This document shows positions 10,601 to 19,168 of a DNA stretch of 64,000 bases, piece by piece. A program made the position numbers and the translations under genes. Each line of letters begins with the position of its first letter. Positions within the stretch are counted from its first letter, which is position 1. The notes under the pieces are model-generated. The model saw nothing but the letters and a program-made list of their open reading frames with translations. It was not told where the DNA came from and searched no databases. The DNA comes from Aulosira sp. FACHB-615 (GTDB taxonomy: Bacteria; Cyanobacteriota; Cyanobacteriia; Cyanobacteriales; Nostocaceae), in the NCBI RefSeq assembly GCF_014698045.1, contig NZ_JACJSE010000017.1, positions 70,519-134,518 of the forward strand, read 5' to 3'.

Positions 10601-13011
10601 CTTTCATCCATCATCGCCGACAAGCACTATCAAAAACCCGACTTATCCTCAAAGAAGGTTATGTGGCGGGGATAGAAACTGGTGATTTTTTCTACGCTGG
10701 CTACATCATACTAGGTTATGCTGCTACCGTATTGTTCACTGGTGTAGAACTAAATGCTATAGCTGCTGAATTACCTGCTTATAATGCTGGTCTGTTTCAG
10801 GTAAAACAAGATTCGGCGCGGACTTATTTGGCGATGGTACAGCAAACAGTAGAGCAATTGCGAGAACCTGTCAGCCAACCTGATTGCTTGATTGGCACTT
10901 TCTACGATGAAACAGCAATGTTTCCCAAGCACAAACAAGATCAGGATCTCGCTGCATTTGCCTGTGCTTACACCTATAAACTGCTACTTGCCTATTATTT
11001 TGGCAATTATCACGCTGCTATCGACTATATTACCCAAGGTCAGTCCTGTTTAATGGCATTGTCAGGATTAATTGTTGTTCCCCTCTTCCATTTCTATGCA
11101 GCCCTCACCCATCTCACAGTTATTTCCACAGCAGTCGAGGAAATACTCGCCGAAGTTGAAAGCCATCAAACTTTTCTGCACCAGTGGGCGGAAAATGCCC
11201 CCATGAATCATTTACACAAATGGCATTTAATAGAAGCAGAAAAATGTCGAGTTTGTGGTGATAAATTAGCCGCCATAGAAAATTATCAACAAGCCATTAG
11301 CCTTGCTAAAACTAACCAATTCCTCAATGAAGAAGCCTTAGCCAACGAATTGGCTGCCAAATTCTATCTTGATTGGGGCCAAGAAAAAATCGCCCAAACA
11401 TACATGATGGAGGCTTATTACTGTTATTCCCGTTGGGGTGCAAAAGCCAAAGTCGTTGATTTAGAACGCCGCTATCCCCAATTACTGCTATCAATTCTGC
11501 ACAAACAACAACCGACTTTCAAACCAACAGAAACCATCCTTTCTATCTCTTCTCACACAATCCAAAGTTCCTCCCTGAACAATACTAGCCTCTCACAAGC
11601 CCTTGATTTAGCAACTATTGTCAAAGCCTTTCAATCGCTTTCGAGTGAAATTGAGTTAGAGAAATTACTCTCAACTTTACTGAAAGTAATCCTGGAAAAT
11701 GCCGGAGCTGATAAATGTGCATTACTCATACCAAAAGGTGATTGTTGGGCAATTGAGGCATTATCTCAACTGCAACAACCTGAGATAATTTTACAATCTC
11801 TGCCTTGTGAGGAAATAGTACCTGTTAGCTTAATTAATCGAGTTAAAAATACTCTGGTCTTGGCTGTTGTGGAAAATGCCATAGTCGAGCCAACTTTACT
11901 GACTGATCCTTATATTCAGCACCATTCACCCAAGAGTATTTTCTGTGCGCCAATTGTCAACCAAGGCAAATTGATTGGCATTTTGTACTTAGAAAATAAT
12001 TTAACACTGGGAGCATTTACGAGCGAACGCGTTGAACTACTCAACTTACTCTGCACTCAAGCTGCAATTTCTCTAGAGAATGCCAAACTTTATCATCAAT
12101 TAGAGAATTATTCTCACACTCTCGAACAAAAAGTAGCAGAACGCACCCAGGAATTAACAGCCAAAGCCACTCAGTTAGAATCAACACTCAATCAACTTTA
12201 CTCGACCCAAGCCCAACTAATTCAAGCTGAAAAAATGTCCAGTTTGGGACAGCTAGTGGCGGGAATTGCCCATGAAATTAATAATCCGATTAATTTCATC
12301 TATGGCAACTTAGCAGCAGCCAATGAATATGTTACATCCTTAATTGAGTTAAATCATTTATATCAGTCATTTTATCCGCAAACATTGCCAGAAATTGACC
12401 AGAAAATTGCCGAAATCGACCTAGAATTTATCTTAAATGATTTACCCAATCTCCTATCTTCCATGAAGGTGGGTTCAGAACGCATCCGTCAAATTGTACT
12501 GTCACTGCGAAACTTTTCCCGCCTAGATGAATCAGAAATCAAAGAAGTAGACATTCACTCTGGTCTGGAAAGTACATTGTTAATTTTGCAGCATCGACTT
12601 CAGAGTAATAGTCAACATCCAGAAATTATAGTCATCAAACAATATGGAGTATTACCTTTAGTTAATTGTTATGCTTCGGCACTCAATCAAGTTTTTATGA
12701 ATATCATCAACAATGCCATCGATGCTTTAGAAACATCAGATAAAAATTGCCACCCGACTATCAAAATTCAGACAGAGTTAACTGAAGATAAAACTATAAT
12801 TATTCGCATTGCGGATAACGGTCTAGGAATGAATAATTCGGAGCAAAATCAGATATTTAATCCCTTTTTCACGACAAAACCAGTAGGTAGTGGTACTGGC
12901 TTAGGACTGTCAACTAGCTATTCGATTGTTGTAGAAAAACATGGGGGTAAGTTAAGCTGTATTTCCGCACCAGGAGAGGGCGCAGAATTCATCATTGAAA
13001 TCCCTGTGTAA
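7603..13011 (+). CDS. Giant hybrid Ser/Thr kinase - AAA ATPase - GAF - histidine kinase (HstK-like), no PAS
   Basis: Start chosen at 7603 (MMSNLVSIPGY), which aligns with both paralogues; an in-frame ATG at 7585 would add six residues inside the conserved leader. The protein has about 1802 residues: Ser/Thr kinase (HKD and DFS variants as in the first paralogue), AAA ATPase (GFSGIGKT, IFLDDLQWAD), TPR-like helical region, GAF (about 1330-1490), a coiled-coil linker, and a histidine kinase core with His1557 in GIAHEINNP. Unlike its neighbours it has no PAS domain, and its HK core is of another subtype (HEINNPINFIYGNL, FNPFFTTKPVGSGTGLGLS), closer to the kinases at 19169 and 22429. The N-terminal 700 residues are nearly identical to the neighbours, which points to domain shuffling within the array. 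Confidence 0.93.
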   Translation: MMSNLVSIPGYNLAEELYNGSRTLVYRAVREIDSVPVVIKLLKNPYPSFSELLLFRNQYTIGKNLNSPLIIQTYSLEAINNGYMLVMEDFGGISLKDYFSKNQSVTSVEEFLVIAIALCNTLDLLYQERIIHKDIKPSNILINTQTKQVKLIDFSIASLLPRETQTLVNPNVLEGTLAYISPEQTGRMNRGIDYRTDFYSLGVTFYELLTGELPFQSQDAMELVHSHIAKTAPFIHAINPDIPSVISEIVKKLMAKNAEDRYQSALGLKFDLEKCLNQLKETGEIKSLELGQRDVCDRFIIPDKLYGRETEVNTLLEAFERVSQGATEMMLVAGFSGIGKTAVVNEVHKPIVRQRGYFIKGKYDQFQRNIPFSAFVQAFRDLMGQLLSESDVKLQTWKTKLLEDIGENGQILIDVIPELERIIGIQPPAPELSGIAAENRFNSLLQNFVQVFTNQEHPLVIFLDDLQWADSASLKLLQLLMQDTKYLLLLGAYRDNEVSPNHPFILAVNELEKADAVVNKIILQALSEINLNQLVTDTLNCESLLAQPLTTLIYQKTQGNPFFATQFLKALNNEALITFDLESRHWQCNIAQVKSLAITDNVVEFMSLQLQKFPQQTQNILKFAACIGAQFDLQTLAIISEQVPETTAADLWKALQAGLIIPNTEIYKFFVQSEDISADYAAANPVYRFLHDRVQQAAYCLIPDDQKQVTHLKIGQLLLQNSTEIEQEEKLFDIVGHLNQGQALINQPQEREALAELNLKAGNKARNSTAYTAAREYFQIGIELLEINCWQNQYELALNLYVAATEASYLNGDFEGMEQLAALVLQQAQTILDKVKIYEIQIAALTASSQILAAIAVGRQALTQLGVELPSQIDETQIGKALAAVNQQLQGREIAALIDLPLMSEPQTQAAMQILSMLFLPVLIGMPDLMPILGATMVSLSLEFGNTPASIPGYAIHGMVMCAFFGEVEIGYEFGKLGLSLLEKLNAQRMKCITFTLFGPFIHHRRQALSKTRLILKEGYVAGIETGDFFYAGYIILGYAATVLFTGVELNAIAAELPAYNAGLFQVKQDSARTYLAMVQQTVEQLREPVSQPDCLIGTFYDETAMFPKHKQDQDLAAFACAYTYKLLLAYYFGNYHAAIDYITQGQSCLMALSGLIVVPLFHFYAALTHLTVISTAVEEILAEVESHQTFLHQWAENAPMNHLHKWHLIEAEKCRVCGDKLAAIENYQQAISLAKTNQFLNEEALANELAAKFYLDWGQEKIAQTYMMEAYYCYSRWGAKAKVVDLERRYPQLLLSILHKQQPTFKPTETILSISSHTIQSSSLNNTSLSQALDLATIVKAFQSLSSEIELEKLLSTLLKVILENAGADKCALLIPKGDCWAIEALSQLQQPEIILQSLPCEEIVPVSLINRVKNTLVLAVVENAIVEPTLLTDPYIQHHSPKSIFCAPIVNQGKLIGILYLENNLTLGAFTSERVELLNLLCTQAAISLENAKLYHQLENYSHTLEQKVAERTQELTAKATQLESTLNQLYSTQAQLIQAEKMSSLGQLVAGIAHEINNPINFIYGNLAAANEYVTSLIELNHLYQSFYPQTLPEIDQKIAEIDLEFILNDLPNLLSSMKVGSERIRQIVLSLRNFSRLDESEIKEVDIHSGLESTLLILQHRLQSNSQHPEIIVIKQYGVLPLVNCYASALNQVFMNIINNAIDALETSDKNCHPTIKIQTELTEDKTIIIRIADNGLGMNNSEQNQIFNPFFTTKPVGSGTGLGLSTSYSIVVEKHGGKLSCISAPGEGAEFIIEIPV

Positions 13012-13032
13012 ATAAATTGTACCTCTCACTTA

Positions 13033-13090
13033 CAGATAAACTTATCTATCTGGGAATACTAGATCCAGAAATCATCAGGATCAGCGCAAT
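13033..13090 (+). promoter_or_regulatory. Conserved leader of the giant-kinase family, copy D
   Basis: TTACAGATAAACTTATCTAT then CTGGGAATACTAGATCCAGA sits directly before the third kinase, with the same CAGATA/TATCTG inverted repeat as copy C. An AGGA about ten bases before the ATG at 13091 can serve as ribosome binding site. Confidence 0.55.
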
Positions 13091-16000
13091 ATGTTAAGCA
13101 ACCTTGTTAGTATTCCCGGATATCGCATTAGTGAAGAACTCTACAATGGTTCGAGAACGCTGGTTTATCGCGCTGTCAGAGAAAGCGATTCACTACCAGT
13201 AGTCATCAAACTGCTGAAAAATCCTTATCCCAGTTTTAGCGAACTATTATTATTTCGCAACCAATACACCATAGGGAAAAATCTCAACTCACCCCTAATT
13301 ATCCAAACCTATAGCCTGGAAGCAATAAATAATGGCTATATGTTAGTTATGGAAGATTTTGGCGGAATTTCTCTCAAGGATTATTTTACTAAACATCAGG
13401 GTGTTACATCTTTAGAGGAGTTTTTAGTTATAGCGATCGCACTCTGTAACACCTTAGACTTACTCTACCAAGAGCGGATTATTCATAAAGATATCAAACC
13501 TAGCAATATCTTAATTAACCCCCAAACTAAACAAGTTAAATTAATCGACTTTAGCATTGCATCTTTACTACCAAGAGAAACCCAAACCTTAGTTAACCCG
13601 AATGTTTTAGAAGGAACACTTGCTTATATCTCTCCTGAACAAACCGGGAGAATGAACCGGGGTATTGATTATCGCACAGATTTTTATTCTTTGGGTGTGA
13701 CTTTCTTTGAATTACTCACAGATGAGTTACCATTCTTATCAAATGATCCAATGGAATTGGTACATGCTCATCTTGCGAGAATTCCGCCATTATTACACGA
13801 AATTAAGCCAGATATCCCCTCAGTTATCTCAGAAATCGTCAATAAATTAATGGCGAAAAATGCCGAAGATAGATATCAAAGTGCGTTGGGGTTGAAACTT
13901 GATTTAGAAAAATGTCTACATCAGCTAAAAGAAACTGGTGAAATTCAAAGCTTTGAAATTGCGACTAGGGATTTGTGCGATCGCTTCATCATCCCCGATA
14001 AACTCTATGGAAGAGATACAGAAGTTCAAACCCTACTAGAAGCCTTTGAGAGAGTCAGCCAAGGTGTAACAGAAATGATGCTGGTAGCTGGGTTTTCTGG
14101 AATTGGTAAAACAGCAGTTGTTAACGAAGTGCATAAACCAATTGTTAGACAACGCGGCTACTTTATTAAAGGTAAATATGACCAATTTAATCGCAATATT
14201 CCCTTGAGTGCATTTGTGCAAGCTTTCCGCGATTTAATGGGGCAATTATTGACCGAAAGCGATGTACAAATAGAACAATGGAAACATAAAATATTAGATG
14301 TTGTCGGTGAAAATGGACAAGTAATTATTGAAGTCATTCCCGAATTAGAAAACATTATTGGTCAACAACCACCAGCTACAGAACTTTCAGGAACAGCAGC
14401 ACAAAATCGCTTTAATTTATTATTTCAAAAATTCACCCAAGTCTTTACAACTAAAGAACATCCTTTAGTGATGTTTCTCGATGATCTACAATGGGCTGAT
14501 TCGGCATCACTAAAATTAATGCAGCTATTAATGACTGACACAGGTCATCTTTTGATTATTGGTGCATATCGTGATAACGAAGTCCATCCCGGACATCCAT
14601 TATTATTGACATTGAGTGAAATTCAAAAAACATCAGCTATTTTTAATAAAATTACTTTAGCGCCCTTGAGTAAAAAACAAGTAAATTACCTTGTCGCTGA
14701 CACACTAAAATGTTCAGAATATATCGCAGGTAATCTTTCAGGATTAATATTTCAAAAAACTCAAGGCAATCCGTTTTTTGCTACCCAGTTTATTAAAGCA
14801 TTATATCAGGAAAATATCATTTATTTTGATTTTGAATTGGGCTGTTGGCAATGTGATATTTCCCAAGTGACAATGCAAGCAGTTACAGATGATGTTGTGG
14901 CTTTTATGAGTTTGCAATTGCGGAAACTGCCCTCATCAACTCAATCCGTATTGCAGTTAGCAGCTTGTATTGGCAATTCTTTTGATTTAGCAACTTTAGC
15001 GATTGTTTCCGAACAATCGGAAATTGAAGCAGCAGCCTGTTTATGGAAAGCATTACAAGAAGGGTTGATTGTACCAATTGGTGATGTTTATAAATTTTAT
15101 GTTGGGCAAGAAACTCTACTACCTCCTTCAGCAAATCAACAGAATGTTGCCTACAAATTTCTACATGATCGCATTCAACAAGCTGCTTATTCCCTAATTC
15201 CTGATGAGCAAAAACAGAAAACTCACTATCAAATTGGTCAACTGCTACGGCAACAGATTCATCCAGATGCAAGAGTTGAACGCATTTTTGAAATCGTCAA
15301 TCAATTAAATTATGGAACTTCTTTAATTAGCGAACAAACACAACGAATAGAACTAGCACAACTGAACCTCATTGCCTGTCGCAAAGCCAAAAATTCTACC
15401 GCTTATAAAGCAGCCCGTGAATATGCCACAGTGGGATTATCTTTTTTGGGAGAACAGACTTGGCAACAGCAATATGAAATGAGTCTCACCTTCCATGAAA
15501 TAGCGGCGGAGGTAGCAATGTTATGTGGTGACTTTGAGGTAATGGAAGAATTGATTGATACTGTCATCCACCAGACACATTCTTTGCTAGAGCAAGTTAG
15601 TGTTTACTGTTTGAGAATTCAAGCCAAAATTTCCCAGCATCAACTTATTGAAGCACTGGCAATTGGGATTGAGCTTCTACAAAAGTTGGGCATAACAATC
15701 AACGAATCATCTACACCAGAAGATATTCAACAGTCAATTCAAGAAATTAATAATCTGATTGGAGATAGGAAAATCAAAGATTTCATTCATCTCCCCAGGA
15801 TGATAGATGATAAAATTATTGCTATTTTCCAGATTACCAGTAGCATTATTTCAGCAGCTTACATCTGTGGATCTCCCTTGTTCCCATTATTGACTGCCCT
15901 CTCAGTTAAATTATCCCTGACCTATGGAAACATATCTGATTCACCCAAATACTATGCTGTCTATGGCATTGTTATCTGTAATCTTTTACAAGATATAGAT

Positions 16001-18880
16001 TTGGCGACAGAATTTGGCCAGTTAGCATTGGATATGGTCTTAAAATTTGATGCCAAAGTGACTAAACCTGAAGTGTTAATGTTGCAGGGAGGGTTTATTC
16101 TCCACCGCAAATCTCACATCAGAGAAACGTTACCACTCTTGAGCGAGAGCTATACAACTGCTCTAGAAGTAGGAAACCTGCAATTTCTTGGAAATGCTGG
16201 ACATTGTTTCTGCCTGAATGCTTTTTGGTGCGGTCAGCCCCTTACCACTGTAGAACAGGATACACAAAATTACTATAAGGGTTTGATGCAATCTAACCAA
16301 TTAACAACTGCCAATTACTGCCGCATCTATTGGCAATCTGTGTTAAATTTACTTGGCTTTGCAAATTACCCTACCATTTTATCTGGTTCAGCACTGCAAG
16401 AGACAGAATTTCAGCCACTGCTGCGATCTGCAAATGACCTGTTTGGGTTGTATTACTTCTATTTGTATAAGCTAATGCTTTGCTTTTTGTTTGGGGAATT
16501 TGAGCAAGCTAACAACTATACCCTGGAGTGCAGGAACTATTTAATGGCGGCTGGAGGAACAGTCGGTACACCTGTATTTTATTTTTATGATTCTTTGATT
16601 GCCATAGCAGAGTTAAGTCAACTCTCAGATGAGGTATCAACAGTATTAGAACGGGTGGAAAAAAATCAAACTCAATTACAGCTATGGGCGCACTATGCAC
16701 CCATGAATCACCAGCATAAATTTGATTTGGTGGAGGCAGAAAAATGTCGTGTTTTAGGACAAAAAGCCGAAGCAGGTGAACTGTACGATCGCGCTATTTC
16801 CGGTGCTAAAGCCAATGGCTATATCCAAGAAGAAGCTTTAGCCAACGAATTAGCCGCCAAATTTTACCTTGGTTGGGGGAAAGAGAAAATCGCCGCAGGT
16901 TATATGCAGGAGGCATATTATTGTTATGCCCGTTGGGGATCAAAAGCCAAAGTTGCCGACTTAGAACAAGGCTATCCCCAATTACTCGCACCCATATTAC
17001 AGCAAAGCCGTTCTGTTGTTTCCACTAACGAAACAATCTTTCCCTTGGGAACTGTGACATCTACCAGTGCAGCTACATCTAATAGCACCAGTATCTCAGA
17101 TACTTTAGATTTAACAGCAATTCTCAAAGCATCTCAAACTATCTCCGGTGAAATCGAACTAGACAAACTACTTGCATCGTTGCTTACCATCGTGATTGAA
17201 AATGCCGGGGCTGATAAATGTGTGTTAATGCTCTTGCAGGACAATCATTTACTAATTCAAGGTTCAATTACTCAGGGTTCTGAGCCAATTTTGTTGCAAA
17301 GTCTTGCCATTGCAGACAGCCCGGATATTCCCCACAAACTCATTTACAAAGTCAAGCATAGTCAACAAACTGTAGTATTGTTGGATGCAACCGCAGATAT
17401 GACTTTCGCCAATGACCCCTATATTATCCGTCAACAACCCAAGAGTATCTTGTGTAGTCCGATTTTACATCAAGGTAAGTTGCTGGGTATTTTATATCTA
17501 GAAAATAATTTAGTGACGGGGGCGTTTAAGAGCGATCGCATCGAACTACTCAACCTACTTTGCGCCCAAGCTGCCATTTCCCTAGAAAATGCCCGACTTT
17601 ATCAACGTTCTCAGGAATACAGCCAACAACTAGAGCGATCGCTTCATGAGTTAAAAACTACTCAATCCCGCTTCCATAATCTAGTAGATAACGTTCCTGG
17701 GGTGGTGTATCAGTTCCTCATGGCTCCCGATGGTTCGGTATCAATGCCTTATATGAGTAATGACTGTTATGATCTCTATGAAATCACCGCCGAACAGGCG
17801 ATCTCTAATGTGCAGATCCTCTTGGATATGGTGCATCCTCTGGATGCCGAATCTCAGCATCAGTCTATTGCAGATTCGGTTAAAACCTTAACTCCTTGGC
17901 GTTGGGAGGGGCGAATTATTACCCCCTCTGGAATTATGAAGTGGATTCACGGTGAAGCGCGACTAGAAAAACTTGTGGATGGTACGTTAGTGTGGGATGG
18001 ATTGTTACTGGATATTAGCGAACGTAAACAAGCTGAACTGGCCTTACAACAAGCCCAATTACAAATCGTCCAAAGTGAGAAAATGTCAGCTTTGGGTAAC
18101 TTAGTCGCTGGTGTCGCTCACGAAATGAATAATCCTTTGGGCTTTATTGCTGCCAGTCTCAAGCAAGCTAAACCCAGCTTTGCTGATATTATTGAACATT
18201 TGAACATCTATCAAGAGACTTTCCCGGATAAAAGTGCAGAAATCCTCGACCACGAGTCAGAAATTGATTTGGAATATACCTTAGAAGACCTGCCAAAAAT
18301 ACTCGATTCTATGACAATAGCTTGTGATAGATTAAAAAACATTAGCACATCTCTACGTACTTTCTCCCGTGCTGATCGAGATTACAAAGTGCCATTTAAT
18401 CTTCACGAAGGTATTGATAGTACAATCTTAATCCTCAAGCATCGTCTCAAAGCTAACGAACAACGTCCAGCAATTGAAGTAATAACTAATTATGGTGATT
18501 TACCCCAAGTTGAATGTTTCCCTGGGCAATTAAATCAGGTATTCATGAATATATTAGCTAATGCCATTGATGCTTTAGAAGATTCCAACCACGGACGTAA
18601 TTTTGAGGAAATTCAGGTTGACCCTAACTCCATTACAATTACCACATCAATAGCAGATAAATTTGTGAATATCTCCATTGCTGATAATGGTAAAGGCATG
18701 AGTGAAGAGATTAAACGAAAAATATTTGACCATTTATTTACTACTAAAGCAGTGGGAAAAGGTACAGGTTTAGGATTAGCTATAGCCAAACAAATTGTTG
18801 AACAAACTCACGGTGGAAAGTTGTATTGTCAATCTATCCTCGGTGAAGGTACTGAATTTATCATCCATTTGCCGTTGTAA
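13091..18880 (+). CDS. Giant hybrid Ser/Thr kinase - AAA ATPase - GAF - PAS - histidine kinase (HstK-like)
   Basis: A 1929-residue protein. Ser/Thr kinase and AAA ATPase are almost identical to the first paralogue, again with HKD and DFS. The helical middle (about 720-1260) is clearly diverged from the other two. The GAF (about 1330-1500) is close to the first paralogue. A different PAS (about 1525-1650: HNLVDNVPGVVYQF, then a PAC-like MKWIHGEARLE) follows, then a histidine kinase core with His1677 in VAHEMNNP that is nearly identical to the first. It is thus a mosaic: conserved ends, a private middle, a private PAS. The middle and PAS probably set the signal, the shared parts the output. Confidence 0.93.
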   Translation: MLSNLVSIPGYRISEELYNGSRTLVYRAVRESDSLPVVIKLLKNPYPSFSELLLFRNQYTIGKNLNSPLIIQTYSLEAINNGYMLVMEDFGGISLKDYFTKHQGVTSLEEFLVIAIALCNTLDLLYQERIIHKDIKPSNILINPQTKQVKLIDFSIASLLPRETQTLVNPNVLEGTLAYISPEQTGRMNRGIDYRTDFYSLGVTFFELLTDELPFLSNDPMELVHAHLARIPPLLHEIKPDIPSVISEIVNKLMAKNAEDRYQSALGLKLDLEKCLHQLKETGEIQSFEIATRDLCDRFIIPDKLYGRDTEVQTLLEAFERVSQGVTEMMLVAGFSGIGKTAVVNEVHKPIVRQRGYFIKGKYDQFNRNIPLSAFVQAFRDLMGQLLTESDVQIEQWKHKILDVVGENGQVIIEVIPELENIIGQQPPATELSGTAAQNRFNLLFQKFTQVFTTKEHPLVMFLDDLQWADSASLKLMQLLMTDTGHLLIIGAYRDNEVHPGHPLLLTLSEIQKTSAIFNKITLAPLSKKQVNYLVADTLKCSEYIAGNLSGLIFQKTQGNPFFATQFIKALYQENIIYFDFELGCWQCDISQVTMQAVTDDVVAFMSLQLRKLPSSTQSVLQLAACIGNSFDLATLAIVSEQSEIEAAACLWKALQEGLIVPIGDVYKFYVGQETLLPPSANQQNVAYKFLHDRIQQAAYSLIPDEQKQKTHYQIGQLLRQQIHPDARVERIFEIVNQLNYGTSLISEQTQRIELAQLNLIACRKAKNSTAYKAAREYATVGLSFLGEQTWQQQYEMSLTFHEIAAEVAMLCGDFEVMEELIDTVIHQTHSLLEQVSVYCLRIQAKISQHQLIEALAIGIELLQKLGITINESSTPEDIQQSIQEINNLIGDRKIKDFIHLPRMIDDKIIAIFQITSSIISAAYICGSPLFPLLTALSVKLSLTYGNISDSPKYYAVYGIVICNLLQDIDLATEFGQLALDMVLKFDAKVTKPEVLMLQGGFILHRKSHIRETLPLLSESYTTALEVGNLQFLGNAGHCFCLNAFWCGQPLTTVEQDTQNYYKGLMQSNQLTTANYCRIYWQSVLNLLGFANYPTILSGSALQETEFQPLLRSANDLFGLYYFYLYKLMLCFLFGEFEQANNYTLECRNYLMAAGGTVGTPVFYFYDSLIAIAELSQLSDEVSTVLERVEKNQTQLQLWAHYAPMNHQHKFDLVEAEKCRVLGQKAEAGELYDRAISGAKANGYIQEEALANELAAKFYLGWGKEKIAAGYMQEAYYCYARWGSKAKVADLEQGYPQLLAPILQQSRSVVSTNETIFPLGTVTSTSAATSNSTSISDTLDLTAILKASQTISGEIELDKLLASLLTIVIENAGADKCVLMLLQDNHLLIQGSITQGSEPILLQSLAIADSPDIPHKLIYKVKHSQQTVVLLDATADMTFANDPYIIRQQPKSILCSPILHQGKLLGILYLENNLVTGAFKSDRIELLNLLCAQAAISLENARLYQRSQEYSQQLERSLHELKTTQSRFHNLVDNVPGVVYQFLMAPDGSVSMPYMSNDCYDLYEITAEQAISNVQILLDMVHPLDAESQHQSIADSVKTLTPWRWEGRIITPSGIMKWIHGEARLEKLVDGTLVWDGLLLDISERKQAELALQQAQLQIVQSEKMSALGNLVAGVAHEMNNPLGFIAASLKQAKPSFADIIEHLNIYQETFPDKSAEILDHESEIDLEYTLEDLPKILDSMTIACDRLKNISTSLRTFSRADRDYKVPFNLHEGIDSTILILKHRLKANEQRPAIEVITNYGDLPQVECFPGQLNQVFMNILANAIDALEDSNHGRNFEEIQVDPNSITITTSIADKFVNISIADNGKGMSEEIKRKIFDHLFTTKAVGKGTGLGLAIAKQIVEQTHGGKLYCQSILGEGTEFIIHLPL

Positions 18881-19168
18881 AATCAACAGAACTGCAAGCG
18901 GTGTTAGCGTAGCGGTAGCGACGTAGGAGCGTCAGCATTGCGTTGGGTGGGTTCTTCAACTTGTAGCACTGTCGCGTCATGGAGAAATGAGAGTTTGAAA
19001 GGTGTTTTGCGTAAGACCTGTAAAAATGGGTATAAGGATGTGAGGGTTTGAGGGCTTTTTTCGTGGCACCTCTATACCCCTTAGTCTTTCCAAAACCCTT
19101 GATTGTTCGTCTCCAGAGTTATTCCTCATCAACAAACTTTCAGGAACCCTGCTTATATTCACTACGCT
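18881..19168. other. Intergenic region with dispersed repeats
   Basis: It holds two stretches typical of Nostocales dispersed repeats: a run of GTAGCG/GACGTAGGAGCGTC-type sequence (18897-18940) and a TTGCGTAAGACCTGTAAAAA-type block (from about 19008), related to the element at 28435. No gene is supported on either strand. Confidence 0.5.

Noticed and set aside
40..18880. Triplicated kinases as an assembly artefact
   Set aside because: The copies differ at many sites and have different middle and C-terminal domains, so they are true paralogues.
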